Notes: generated from the sequence alone by a model not told the origin. A stretch of 64,000 nt of DNA from Actinoplanes sp. DH11 (GCF_020873875.1 NZ_JAHWGU010000008.1:1-64000), one strand, 5' to 3'; positions 7,961-16,655 are shown, numbered from the stretch's first letter. A program made the numbers and translations.

Positions 7961-8941
7961 TCAGGTGGAGCCGCGGACGACCAGTTCGACGGGCATGATG
8001 ACGCCGGACGGGTCGTCGCCGTCGAAGCGGCGCAGGAGCTGGCTGGTCAGCTGGCCGGCGTAGCGGTGCCACGGGATGCGTACCGTGGTCAGCTTGGGTG
8101 TGGTCCTGGCGGCGATCGCCGCGTCGTCGTAGCCGGCGACGGCGATGTCGTCGGGGACGAGGCGTCCAGCCTGGGCGCAGGCGGCGAGCGCGCCTGCGGC
8201 CATCACATCGGAGGCGGCGAAGATCGCGTCGAGGTCGGGTGCCCGGCGCAGGAGCTGCTCGGTCGCGGCCAGCCCACCGGCGTAGGTGTAGTCGCCGTGC
8301 ACGACGAGCGCGGGGTCGAAGGTGCCGATGGCGTCGCGGTACCCGGCGAGGCGTTGCACGCCGCCGGGCAGGTCCATCGGCCCGGTGATGGTGGCGATCC
8401 GGCGGCGTCCACGTTGCCGCAGGTGGGTGACGATCTGCTGGGCGCCGTCGCGGTCGTCGGTGCTCACGTAGGAGACGCGGCGTTCGTGGCCCAGCGGTGT
8501 TCCGCAGGCCATCACGGGCACCTGCCGGTCGAGGAGGTCGTCGACGGCGGTGCACGCGCGCGGCGCGGAGAACATCAGCACCGGGTCGTCGAGCCGGGCG
8601 GCAAGTGTATGGGTGGCCGCGTCCGGTGGTCCGTCACCGGCCACCGGGGTGACCATCATGATGTCCCGCTCGCCGAGGGTGCGCAGGCAGTCGAGCAACA
8701 GGGCGTTGACGTTGGCGTCGGCGAGCAGCCGATCGCCGGACACGCAGTGCAGGAACGCCACCGTCCCGGGGCGCGCACCGGCGAGGCGGCGTGCGTGCTG
8801 GTTCGGTGCGTAACCGGTGGCGGCCATCGCCCGTCGTACGGCGGTGCGGCTGGCGGCGCCGACGGGGCGACCGTTCAGGACCCGCGACACATGAGTACGC
8901 CGAGGCCGATGGGAAGCCTCCGGCGTCTCACGTAAGGCCAT
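7961..8941 (-). CDS. LacI-family transcriptional regulator with unusual HTH start
   Basis: A 326-residue protein. The recognition helix and hinge are canonical (THVSRVLNGRPVGAASRTAV, then YAPNQHARRLAGARP). The periplasmic-binding-like effector domain spans residues ~58-326, with 'AIFAASDVMAAGAL' and 'DDIAVAGYDDAAIAARTTP' in the expected places. The first HTH helix is abnormal: LRETPEASHRPRRTHVS carries a proline and one extra residue compared with the usual LRE(I/V)AEAA(H/G)VSRTHVS. It may bind DNA poorly. No sugar operon is next to it, so the effector is unknown. Confidence 0.75.
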   Translation of the reverse strand: MALRETPEASHRPRRTHVSRVLNGRPVGAASRTAVRRAMAATGYAPNQHARRLAGARPGTVAFLHCVSGDRLLADANVNALLLDCLRTLGERDIMMVTPVAGDGPPDAATHTLAARLDDPVLMFSAPRACTAVDDLLDRQVPVMACGTPLGHERRVSYVSTDDRDGAQQIVTHLRQRGRRRIATITGPMDLPGGVQRLAGYRDAIGTFDPALVVHGDYTYAGGLAATEQLLRRAPDLDAIFAASDVMAAGALAACAQAGRLVPDDIAVAGYDDAAIAARTTPKLTTVRIPWHRYAGQLTSQLLRRFDGDDPSGVIMPVELVVRGST

Positions 8942-9245
8942 GAAGCCGGTTCAGGTCCGGAAGATGGTGTCCGACCACTGAGTTGCCGGGCACATCGAGC
9001 ACCAGCACCAGGAACACGTCGGGTGTTTCGCATTCCACGAGCACGTGCTGGAATGCCGTCCCGCGCATGTTCCATGCGTACGGCACTCGCCCCTCCGAGA
9101 AGTCATGGCCGCCGAAGTCTTCCGAGGGAATGGTCTCGATGTACTCCCAAAAGTCGAATGGCGGCGCGATCCCCCACACCTGGTACTTGGGAGATCCGGT
9201 GAGGGCGGCTGAGCACCGGGCGTAGCCTGCCGATGTGATCTTCAA
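8928..9245 (-). CDS. Small conserved hypothetical protein, possibly N-terminally truncated
   Basis: The frame encodes 'IAPPFDFWEYIETIPSEDFG' and 'QHVLVECETPDVFLVLVLDV', which I associate with a small uncharacterised actinomycete family. The first ~20 residues (from a TTG at 9245) look unrelated and the start overlaps the divergent DUF695 gene, so the N-terminus may be missing or the start may lie further in. The stop overlaps the LacI start by 14 bases. Confidence 0.45.
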   Translation of the reverse strand: MKITSAGYARCSAALTGSPKYQVWGIAPPFDFWEYIETIPSEDFGGHDFSEGRVPYAWNMRGTAFQHVLVECETPDVFLVLVLDVPGNSVVGHHLPDLNRLHGLT

Positions 9246-10248
9246 GAGGCGATGGAAGGCGGAGCCGGCAACGGCGATCGAGTCCTTCTGGACCTGGTGG
9301 GCCGGAGCGCGGACACGAGCCGAAGAGATGCTGGGCGGCCGGTCGGACAGTCAGCTGGTGGAGGAACTTGGTGCCGCGGTGACGGCGATCCATCCCGGGC
9401 TGGACTGGGAGTTCACGGCGGGCACGTCATCGCAGCATCTGCTGGTGGTCAGTGCTGTCGGCGACCCAGAGCTTCGGTCCTTGGCCGAGCAGTGGCGGCG
9501 GGCGGGCCCGGGTCCCGACCAGGTCTTCGGATATGCGTCCGCACGCCCGGGCAGGCCGGATGCCCTCGACTCGGGGCTCGTGTTCGACGGGCACGACCTC
9601 GACCTGGCCGACACCCGTTTCGCCGCCGCGCACGACGCGGAACGCGACTGCGTCGACGTGCGGGTGTGGCACCCGGCCTTCCCGACGCTTCCCGAAGGGG
9701 CACGCCGTCAGATCACTTTTCTCATCCTCGACTGGCTGCTCGGCGAGGACACCGTAGAGATCTGGATCGGCGGTATCGAGACGTGCGTCGAGGCCGGTCC
9801 GAGCCTGACCGGCCGAGCCCTCGCCGAACTGGTCGCCGAAGCCGGCCCGGGGGACGGCACACCCCGCTGGCGAACGATGTCCGGGACGGTCGCCGGGAAG
9901 CCGGTGGTCGCACTCGCACAGACACGGCTCATACCTGCCCGCTGGCCTGGCTATGACGTGCACATCCGGATGGACGTGCCGTACCCGCGGCGCGACGAGA
10001 ACGGGCTCCCCGCCAAGGCGACTCTGGCCGCGCTGTACGCACTGGATGATCACGTCGTTGAACACGCGGACACGGTGGTCCTGGTCGCGCATGAGACGTC
10101 GAACGGGGTCCGTACCACCCATTTCTACGCCGACCGGCCGACGGCCGCGGACGCGCTGAAGCCACTCGTCGCCTCCTGGGAACACGGACGGGTCAAGATC
10201 ACGGCGACCCGTGATCCCCACTGGGAGCAGGTCCGGCATCTGCGTTGA
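9235..10248 (+). CDS. DUF695 domain-containing protein
   Basis: A 337-residue soluble protein beginning at GTG 9235 (VIFKRRWKAEPATAIESFW). The N-terminal ~130 residues form a conserved domain seen in actinomycete DUF695 proteins. The C-terminal part has the family's 'VVLVAHETSNGVRTTHFYAD' segment and ends 'ATRDPHWEQVRHLR'. DUF695 has no firm function; it is common among orphan immunity-like genes. No signal peptide or membrane helix is present. Confidence 0.65.
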   Translation: MIFKRRWKAEPATAIESFWTWWAGARTRAEEMLGGRSDSQLVEELGAAVTAIHPGLDWEFTAGTSSQHLLVVSAVGDPELRSLAEQWRRAGPGPDQVFGYASARPGRPDALDSGLVFDGHDLDLADTRFAAAHDAERDCVDVRVWHPAFPTLPEGARRQITFLILDWLLGEDTVEIWIGGIETCVEAGPSLTGRALAELVAEAGPGDGTPRWRTMSGTVAGKPVVALAQTRLIPARWPGYDVHIRMDVPYPRRDENGLPAKATLAALYALDDHVVEHADTVVLVAHETSNGVRTTHFYADRPTAADALKPLVASWEHGRVKITATRDPHWEQVRHLR

Positions 10249-10487
10249 GACCCAGCGCCCGGAGGCCGCGATCGCCCTTCCATCGGCTACTTGTTTCATT
10301 GCCCTGGTGATCGTCTTCAGCCACGGGCGGACCGAGCATCACCTCCCCCGAAAAGCTCGGCGAGGTCTCCGTTGCCAGGATCCCGGCGGACGAGTTCGCG
10401 GCCGTCCTCGACGAAGACGCTGAGATCCTCGATGCCGAGCTTTGAGCTTCATGAACTCACCGCGCCGCGATCGGACCGCTGGACGCG

Positions 10488-11054
10488 TCAAGGCGTGACC
10501 GGGGCACTTCCCGGCCATTCGATACCCGCGAGAGTCGCGACGAGCCGTCCATCGACGAGCCCTACATCGACGTCTGCACCGGAAGCCGCGCCCTGAGCGA
10601 AGGCGCTGGGCGCGACTTCGGTGAGCAGAAAGACGAAGTGCAAGGGGAAGGGCGACCAACTCTCGTGGGGAACCCCATCGGCATCAAGCTGGAGATTCGC
10701 CTTCCACCCCGCTTCGCACAGCACCGAGAAGAAGACGCCCAGAAAGTCTGCCTCGGCCAGGTGGTCGCTGTCATCAATCAGGACGGCGAGACCCTGCCCA
10801 GCAGTTTCATGCCCGTGCCAATCATGCAGGCAGTCCACGAGCGCATCCCAGTTGTGACCGAAGTATCCGGGGAATGACAGCTCACGCGCGAAGACCGCGA
10901 AGAGCGATGCCGGGTTGCGCAACTCACGACCCGCGAGCCGCACAACGGTCCCTTCCCGCTCCCGCAGCCTGGTCACTTCAGTAGCCACCCGCGGGTCATC
11001 GGCTCGTGTGACGACGACCCATGGGGGCCGGCACTCAGACAGGGTCGGCTCCAT
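10488..11054 (-). CDS. Barstar-like protein (ribonuclease inhibitor fold)
   Basis: The 188-residue product contains the barstar core: 'GRELRNPASLFAVFARELSF' followed by 'GYFGHNWDALVDCLHDW', the region that plugs the barnase active site, then 'LAVLIDDSDHLAE'. Start ATG 11054 (MEPTLSECRPPW) fits better than the longer upstream frame. A C-terminal extension of about 50 residues follows the domain. No barnase-type RNase gene is adjacent, so it may be an orphan immunity protein or a barstar-family protein with another partner. Confidence 0.75.
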   Translation of the reverse strand: MEPTLSECRPPWVVVTRADDPRVATEVTRLREREGTVVRLAGRELRNPASLFAVFARELSFPGYFGHNWDALVDCLHDWHGHETAGQGLAVLIDDSDHLAEADFLGVFFSVLCEAGWKANLQLDADGVPHESWSPFPLHFVFLLTEVAPSAFAQGAASGADVDVGLVDGRLVATLAGIEWPGSAPVTP

Positions 11055-11155
11055 CCCATGATCTTTCCAGACGGCCGATCCTGGTGACGCCGATGCGCTA
11101 CTCGCAGAAGACGTGAGGGCGCCGCAGTACTCGTACACCCGGGAATTGGATATTG

Positions 11156-11617
11156 CTATGCCCTGGTCCCGCGCAGTGGCTTTCGCAGGATGTAGTTGAA
11201 TCCGAATTCGGTCTCGCTGGTACGCACATCGACGTAACCCAGTCGCTGATAGAAGCCGTGCGCGGTGATGCTCGCGCCGGTCTCCATGTGGTCGTATCCC
11301 TCGCCCGCGGCCTGTGTCTCGATGTGCTGCATGAGGCGCCGCCCCACACCGTGGCCGATCATCCGCGGCTGGACGAACATCGTGAACACCCGGTTGCCGT
11401 CACGGGAGACGGTGCCGACGACCGTACCGTTGTCCACCGCAACGAAAACCTGCCGCTCCTCGCCGAGCCGTTCGATCTGCCGCGGAGAGAAATACGCGCA
11501 CATGCGCGCGATGATCTCCTCCGGGTAATCCCGGCTGTTGATCTCGCGCAGGCACTGGGTTACGACGTCACTGACGGCGGTGCTGTCGCCGGCTTGGAGT
11601 GAGCGGATCTGCACCAT
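11156..11617 (-). CDS. GNAT-family N-acetyltransferase
   Basis: A 153-residue protein with the GNAT motif A 'VFTMFVQPRMIGHGVGRRLM' (the Q/RxxGxG/A acetyl-CoA loop), the preceding strand 'GTVVGTVSRDGN', and a late 'AHGFYQRLGYVDVRTSE'. It would transfer an acetyl group from acetyl-CoA to a small molecule or protein amine; the substrate is not apparent. ATG 11617 is the start. Confidence 0.85.
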   Translation of the reverse strand: MVQIRSLQAGDSTAVSDVVTQCLREINSRDYPEEIIARMCAYFSPRQIERLGEERQVFVAVDNGTVVGTVSRDGNRVFTMFVQPRMIGHGVGRRLMQHIETQAAGEGYDHMETGASITAHGFYQRLGYVDVRTSETEFGFNYILRKPLRGTRA

Positions 11618-11677
11618 TCCCCCATCCTGCCGTTCCTGCGCCGGTGAGGGAGGTCGGCGGCGGTCGCGCCGGAGCAG

Positions 11678-12534
11678 TCAGCCCCGCACCGGGGCCGGGG
11701 TCAGTTTGTAATGCAACCGCACGACGGCTGCCGACCACAAGCGCAGCAGATGGTCGGTCCGCAGCACGCCTTCATCATCGACATAGACCCGGAAACGTTC
11801 ATGGATGGGTACGCGTGCGGCATGCGTGCGCCCACGGGTCTCCACGACGACGTAGGCGCCGTCCGCACCGAACGGGCCGGCGAGTGAACTCAGTTCCAAA
11901 GCACCTCCGGGAAGCACTTCCGGTCGCAGGAAGACCTGGACGTTGCCGTACGGAAGAGGGAAGGCGACATGCACGCTGGGCTGGGCGGCGCCGGGCAGTC
12001 GCCGGGTGGATAGCATCCGCTGTAGACGTACTCGCCGGTTGAGCGCAGCGTACGCATCCACCCTGCCGCCCTCTGCCGGTCATCGGCATCCACGATTGTC
12101 ACCACCCTGCTGTCCATGCCGAGGGCGACATCGAGCGGCCTCGTCGGCAGGGCCAGCTGTTGAACCCGGCGGCCGAAGTACCGCGCGACGAACTCCCCGC
12201 CGGGCAAGAACACGGTGTTCCATTGCGTCCACACCTCCATCCGCCAGTCGGACGTGTGTTCGTAGAAGTCGCGGATCTCCGGCCGTAACGCATCCGCCTG
12301 AAAGCCCGGCCCGTCGAGCTGCGACATGTCCGTCAACAGGCCGGCGCCTTCCCGCTCGCGCACAGCACCGCCGTAGGCAGCCGCGGCATCCCGCAGCCAG
12401 GCGTCCCCGATCGTCTCGCTGTCATTCATGGGAGCGGCCAGCCATCGCTCGCCGCAGGCAAGGTCGACCGGGCGGCCGGTGACGCACCAGAACGTACGGG
12501 TCATCCGATCGAGACCCGGTATGAACGAACTCAT
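11678..12534 (-). pseudogene. Hypothetical gene interrupted by a frameshift
   Basis: Two overlapping minus-strand frames form one protein. The first (from ATG 12534) reads through 'WTQWNTVFLPGGEFVARYFG' to about 12015; the second continues 'STRRLPGAAQPSVHVAFPL' to 11678. The shift lies near 12005-12020, in a run of C and G. The reconstructed ~285-residue protein has no family I recognise. A sequencing error is possible because both halves look well preserved. Confidence 0.6.
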
Positions 12535-12656
12535 CCGAGAAGCCTGTCAGGATCGGTGCGGCCGCACGCGGCAACCGTCCGCTCCGGGCGAGAACGCCGG
12601 CCCGGTCAAGGGCGGCGGCTGCGCCAGGACGAGTAGGTCAGCGGGCGGTGCGGGTG

Positions 12657-13316
12657 TCAGCGGTGGCGCGGCGTGGCCAGGCCGCATTCGTAGGCGATCA
12701 CGACCAGCTGGGCGCGGTCCCGGGCGTGCAGTTTGGTCATGGCGCGGTTGATGTGCGTCTTGGCGGTGATCGGGGTGATCGCCATGCGGGCGGCGACCTG
12801 GTCGTTGGAGTGGCCCTGGGCGACCAGGGCGACGGCCTCGCGTTCGCGGTTGGTGAGGTGGGCCAGGGCGGCGGTGTCGGCGGGCGGTGGCTGGGCCACG
12901 TACCGGTCGATGAGTTTGCGGGTGATGGAGGGTGCGAGCAGGGCGTCACCGCGGGCGGCGACGCGGACGGCGTGCAGGAAGTCCTCCGGTTCGATGTCTT
13001 TGACGAGGAATCCGGCGGCGCCGGCGCGCAGGGCGTCGAAGACGTATTCGTCCAGGCCGTAGTTGGTGAGGATGACGACGTGCACGGCGGCCAGGGCGGG
13101 GTCCGCGGCGATGCGCCGGGTCGTCTCGATGCCGTCGGCGATCGGCATCTGGATGTCGACGAGCGCGACGTCGGGCAGGTGCTGCCGGGCCAGCGTCACG
13201 CCGTCGCGGCCGTCGGCGGCCTCGGCGACCACGGTGATGTCGTCCTCGGCGTCGAGCAGCGCGCGGAAGCCGCTGCGGATGAGCGGCTGGTCGTCGACGA
13301 GCAGGACCCTGATCAT
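12657..13316 (-). CDS. NarL/FixJ-type response regulator
   Basis: A 219-residue regulator. The receiver domain has D54 (VALVDIQMP) as phosphoacceptor, acidic pair D8-D9 and K106 (GFLVKD). A LuxR-type HTH follows at ~150-215 (LTNREREAVALVAQGHSN, then TAKTHINRAMTKL). It overlaps the stop of the upstream histidine kinase gene by four bases (ATGA), so the two form an operon. The target genes are unknown. Confidence 0.92.
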   Translation of the reverse strand: MIRVLLVDDQPLIRSGFRALLDAEDDITVVAEAADGRDGVTLARQHLPDVALVDIQMPIADGIETTRRIAADPALAAVHVVILTNYGLDEYVFDALRAGAAGFLVKDIEPEDFLHAVRVAARGDALLAPSITRKLIDRYVAQPPPADTAALAHLTNREREAVALVAQGHSNDQVAARMAITPITAKTHINRAMTKLHARDRAQLVVIAYECGLATPRHR

Positions 13317-14425
13317 GGGGTACGGGCCACCGGCAGCTCGGCGTGCACGGTGAAGCCACCTCCGTCACGGGCGCCGGCGCGCAGCCGGCCGCCGAGGGCG
13401 GTCACTCGTTCCCGCATGCCGATCAGGCCGACCCCGGGAACGGCCGTGGATTGCGGGGTGGCGGTGCCGTCGTCGTCGACGCGCACGACGACGGCTTCCG
13501 GCCGGTACTCGATCCGGACCGACGCGGTGGCCGGCCCGGCATGGCGGGTAATGTTGGTGAGGGATTCCTGCACGATCCGGTACGCGGTCCGGTCCACCGC
13601 GACCGGCACCCCGGTGGCCTCCCCTTCGATGGTCAGCGACGTGTCCAAGCCGGTCGTGCGGGCCCGCCGGACGAGGTCGGGGACCTGGTCGAGCCCGTGC
13701 GGCACGGCTCCACCGTCATCGCGCAGCGCTTCCAGGGTGGCGCGCAGGTCGCGGGAGGCCTCGCGGCCGGCGTCCCGGATCGCCAGCAGCGCGTCCGGCA
13801 CCGGTTCGCCCCGTTTGGTGGCCAGGTGCACGGCGGCCTCGGCCTGGATCTTGATCACCGAGATCTGGTGTGTCAGCGAGTCGTGCAACTCGCGGGCGAT
13901 GTGCAGCCGCTCCTCCCCGGCACGGCGCAGCGCGATCTCCTCCCGGGTGCGCTCGGCCTCGTCCGCCCGGCGCTCGGCCTGGCGCAGCGCCTCACCGGCC
14001 GCGCCGGCGGCGAGCAGCCAGGCCAGTCCCAGAACGCCGCGGGCCTCGGTGAACGCCTCGCGCACCGGCAGTCCGGAAACGATCGCGGCCGCGGGCAGCG
14101 CGGCCAGCACGACCACGCTGGTGAGCACGGTGGCTCTGCGGTGCCCGGCGCGGACCGCACCGTACACCGCGACCAGGTAGGCGACCGCGAACACGTCGAA
14201 CCGGGCCGCCTGCCAGCCCACCGCGCACGCGCCGGTGACGATCAGGACGGCGACGGGCGCGCGGCGCAGCGCGACCAGGGCCAGACCGCCGGCGGCCAGC
14301 AGCACCAGGCCGAGCGGGTCGGGCCCGCTGCCGGCGCTGTCCGCGGACAGACCGGTGATCACCAGGATCGCCGCCACAGCAGCGCCGATCAACCAGTCAC
14401 GAACACCGATCCGAGCCTTGCTCAT
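13313..14425 (-). CDS. Sensor histidine kinase (HisKA_3 type)
   Basis: A 370-residue kinase. Residues ~10-150 contain four to five hydrophobic membrane segments with no large extracellular loop. The HisKA_3 dimerisation helix includes 'ERLHIARELHDSLTHQIS' with H181 as the phosphorylated residue. The ATPase domain shows the N box (VQESLTNITRHA) and 'GVGLIGMRERV'. It is paired with the response regulator downstream. The small sensor region suggests sensing in or at the membrane, perhaps cell-envelope stress, as for related LiaS/DesK-like kinases. Confidence 0.92.
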   Translation of the reverse strand: MSKARIGVRDWLIGAAVAAILVITGLSADSAGSGPDPLGLVLLAAGGLALVALRRAPVAVLIVTGACAVGWQAARFDVFAVAYLVAVYGAVRAGHRRATVLTSVVVLAALPAAAIVSGLPVREAFTEARGVLGLAWLLAAGAAGEALRQAERRADEAERTREEIALRRAGEERLHIARELHDSLTHQISVIKIQAEAAVHLATKRGEPVPDALLAIRDAGREASRDLRATLEALRDDGGAVPHGLDQVPDLVRRARTTGLDTSLTIEGEATGVPVAVDRTAYRIVQESLTNITRHAGPATASVRIEYRPEAVVVRVDDDGTATPQSTAVPGVGLIGMRERVTALGGRLRAGARDGGGFTVHAELPVARTP

Positions 14426-14643
14426 GCGGGCACCCTAGCGGGGCACCGCGGCCGGGCGCGTCATGCGGACGGAGCAACGGCGAATACCACGGATGCGGTA
14501 CGTCCTCGGCCGCGCACCCGCGTCCGCGGCACGTGCCGCCGCCACCGGCAGCAGCTCGGCAGGCCCACGTCCGCACGATGCCGAACCGGGGCCCGGCGGA
14601 CAGGATCAGGGCACGTCAAGCACCTCCTCCGAAGGGGACTGTC

Positions 14644-14982
14644 ATGCCCATGAGCGCACTGTTCGCCGCGAACGCGTACACCTTGACCGGGGACCGGATC
14701 GTGGCCACCGCCGCCGCGCTGATCGCGCTGGCCGCCGCCGTGGCCGGTGGCCTGGCGCTGCGGCGCCCCGCCGGCCGCAGCTCCGCCCTGGCGCTGGCCG
14801 CCGGTGTGGTCGGCGTCGTCGTCGGCGCGCTGGTGGTGGCCGGCGCCGACGGTGGACCCGGCACCGGCAACGGCATCGTCGGTGGTTACGCGGCCGTGGC
14901 GCTCGGACTCACGGCGATCCTTCTCGGCGCGCTCGCCCGCGTCCGGAAGCCGCGCCGGGGCGCTGCAGGGCCGCCTGCCTGA
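14644..14982 (+). CDS. DUF6223-type small membrane protein
   Basis: A 112-residue protein starting at ATG 14644, with GAAGGGGA seven bases upstream. It has an N-terminal helix, two further membrane helices and the 'VVAGADGGPGTGNGIVGGYA' loop I associate with DUF6223. It is divergent from the histidine kinase gene (218 bp), so the two-component system might control it. Function unknown. Confidence 0.7.
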   Translation: MPMSALFAANAYTLTGDRIVATAAALIALAAAVAGGLALRRPAGRSSALALAAGVVGVVVGALVVAGADGGPGTGNGIVGGYAAVALGLTAILLGALARVRKPRRGAAGPPA

Positions 14983-15018
14983 CGCTCATCGGGAGGCTCC
15001 CTCGGCGAGGCTGCCGGC

Positions 15019-15080
15019 CGCGTCGCTCAGTTCCGCGCGTCGCTCAGTTCCGCGAGGGTGCCGTACCGCGTCGCTCAGTC
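15019..15080. repeat. Three short direct repeats of CGCGTCGCTCAGTTC
   Basis: Copies lie at 15019-15033, 15036-15050 and 15067-15080 (the last lacking one T). They sit between the DUF6223 gene and the stop of the convergent membrane protein gene, the last copy just reaching its coding sequence. They look like local slippage duplications. Confidence 0.7.
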
Positions 15081-15605
15081 CGGCGCGCCGCCCGGGCGGG
15101 CCGGGCTGCCGAAGAACCGGCGCGAGGTCGCCGTGAGCAACATCGTGACAGTCGCCACGGCCAGCGCCAACGCCGCCACGGCCAGCGGGCCGTTCACCAT
15201 GCTCATCACCATCGACCAGGCGGTCAGCCGCTCGAGCGCCGTATCGTCACCCGTCGAGAACGCCCCGATACTGACTGTCGTCGTGTCGCCGCCGGACACG
15301 CTCGCCACAGCCACGGCCAGCACGGGAAGGGCCATCCCGGCCAGGCTGAGCCGGTACGCCGTCCGGCCGGCCCGGCGCAGCCCGAACGCGGTCACCGCGA
15401 GCCAGACAGCAAGGACGCAGAGGATCGCGGGCAGGAAAGCGAACACCCGGAGGACGGCGCCGCCGAACAGTTGCGTGAACAGCACCGCTTCGGCCGCGTT
15501 CACCAGCGTCAGCACGCCGAGCAGGCCGGCCACGGCGAGCTGACACCAGAAGGCCACGGTCACCGTCGCCGGCCGCAGACTCCCGCCCGGTTCATCCGAA
15601 ATCAC
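15075..15605 (-). CDS. Hypothetical integral membrane protein
   Basis: A 176-residue protein with four hydrophobic segments at about residues 18-42, 50-80, 88-105 and 140-160, and a short polar loop (SGGDTTTVSIGAFSTGDD) between the third and fourth. No transporter or enzyme motif is visible. It converges on the DUF6223 gene. Confidence 0.6.
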   Translation of the reverse strand: MISDEPGGSLRPATVTVAFWCQLAVAGLLGVLTLVNAAEAVLFTQLFGGAVLRVFAFLPAILCVLAVWLAVTAFGLRRAGRTAYRLSLAGMALPVLAVAVASVSGGDTTTVSIGAFSTGDDTALERLTAWSMVMSMVNGPLAVAALALAVATVTMLLTATSRRFFGSPARPGGAPD

Positions 15606-15678
15606 CCGAGTACCCTAGTCGCCCGGCGGCGGCTCCGGGATGGCCGTTCGGCCATGATCGGCAGGCGGCCGGCCCGCT

Positions 15679-16395
15679 TCACCGGTCCTCGGGCGTGACC
15701 AGCCGGAACTCGGTGCCGTCAGGGTCGGCGAGCAGCACCGGGCCGGTCCCGCCCGCCGTCAGCCGGGTGGCCCCGAGCGCGACCAGCCGGTCCACCTCGG
15801 CCGGCCGGTCGCCACCGGTCGTGGTCAGGTCGAAGCGCTGCCGGACGGGCTCGGTGCGCACGGCCAGGGGCGGGCCGCCCCACGCGACCTTGGTGCCGCC
15901 GTACGGTGACTGGATCGCGGTCTCCTCGTCCTGGTCCCACACCAGGGGCCAGCCCAGCACCGCGCTCCAGAAGAGGCCCACCTTCCGGGTGCCGTCGCAG
16001 GTGATCTCGCCGAGCAGGCCGCAGCCGGCGAGGTACGCGTTGCCGTGCTCGATCACGCAGAACGGGTTGCCCTCCGGGTCGGCCAGGACGATGTGCCCCT
16101 CCTCGGGACGCTGGCCGACGTCGAGGTGCGCGGCACCGAGCCCCAGCGCCGTCGCGACGGTGCGCTGCTGGTCGACGGGTTCGGCGCTGGTCAGGTGCAG
16201 GTGCAGGTGGTCGGGCCGGGCCTGGGCCGCGCTGCCGGCGGCGAACCGGAGCCCGACCTGGGTGTCGGTGCCGGGGAGGGACACGCCGTAGGCGTCCTCC
16301 ACGATGTCGCGGCCCAGCATGCCGGCCCAGAACTGTGCCAGGCGGGCCGGTTCGTGCGCGTCGAAGGTCACCGTCAGCCGTGGTGAGAGCATCAC
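15679..16395 (-). CDS. Tandem VOC-superfamily (glyoxalase-like) protein
   Basis: A 238-residue protein with two VOC modules. The first (1-115) has 'PARLAQFWAGMLGRDIVED' and 'DPEGNPFCVIEHGN'; the second (120-238) has 'KVGLFWSAVLGWPLVWD' and 'DPDGTEFRLVTPED'. Each ends in the usual metal-ligand Glu or equivalent. Two-domain VOC proteins in actinomycetes act as lyases, dioxygenases or antibiotic-binding proteins; the substrate cannot be assigned. Confidence 0.85.
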   Translation of the reverse strand: MMLSPRLTVTFDAHEPARLAQFWAGMLGRDIVEDAYGVSLPGTDTQVGLRFAAGSAAQARPDHLHLHLTSAEPVDQQRTVATALGLGAAHLDVGQRPEEGHIVLADPEGNPFCVIEHGNAYLAGCGLLGEITCDGTRKVGLFWSAVLGWPLVWDQDEETAIQSPYGGTKVAWGGPPLAVRTEPVRQRFDLTTTGGDRPAEVDRLVALGATRLTAGGTGPVLLADPDGTEFRLVTPEDR

Positions 16396-16480
16396 CGCAC
16401 AGTAGAGACGGCCGGCATCGGCGACAAGGCGTGGACGTCACGGACGGCCTCCGCGTAACGGAAATTCGCCACCTTGCTTG

Positions 16481-16490
16481 TTAGCGCTAA
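16481..16490. promoter_or_regulatory. Palindrome TTAGCGCTAA, LacI-type operator candidate
   Basis: A perfect 10-bp palindrome centred on GCGC, in the context TGTTAGCGCTAATT, about 165 bp upstream of the GH62 start. LacI-family regulators of sugar genes bind palindromes with this central CG step. Confidence 0.45.
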
Positions 16491-16603
16491 TTCTGACTTG
16501 TCCCGCCGAAAACTGTTACGCCAGTGGACCGGAAATGGTCGCTTCAGCTGCCAGGTAAGCATCTTGTAACGCCAGTAACCGTCTGGCAATATCGCCTCAC
16601 GAA

Positions 16604-16617
16604 TGTGAGCGCTCCCA
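16604..16617. promoter_or_regulatory. CebR-box-like operator upstream of the GH62 gene
   Basis: TGTGAGCGCTCCCA differs at one position from the CebR operator consensus TGGGAGCGCTCCCA known from streptomycete cellulase genes. It lies 39 bp before the GH62 start, where a bound LacI-family repressor would block transcription. Repression by a CebR-like protein, relieved by cello-oligosaccharides, is inference from this match. Confidence 0.7.
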
Positions 16618-16655
16618 TTCAAGTACATCATTGGCACCGGATAGGGAGTTCGACG

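Noticed and set aside
7835..8935. Long plus-strand open frame opposite the LacI gene
   Set aside because: Exact antisense of a clear LacI protein; low-complexity Gly/Val/Arg composition typical of a shadow frame in high-GC DNA.
10335..10446. Short frame ending ADEFAAVLDEDAEILDAEL
   Set aside because: The ending looks protein-like, but an in-frame stop lies just upstream and no start exists; too little to annotate.
12648..14653. Two long plus-strand open frames across the two-component system
   Set aside because: Antisense shadows of the response regulator and histidine kinase, both of which have full domain structure.
15019..15080. Short repeats considered as a CRISPR-like array
   Set aside because: Spacing is irregular (2 and 16 bases), only three copies exist, and no cas gene is near.
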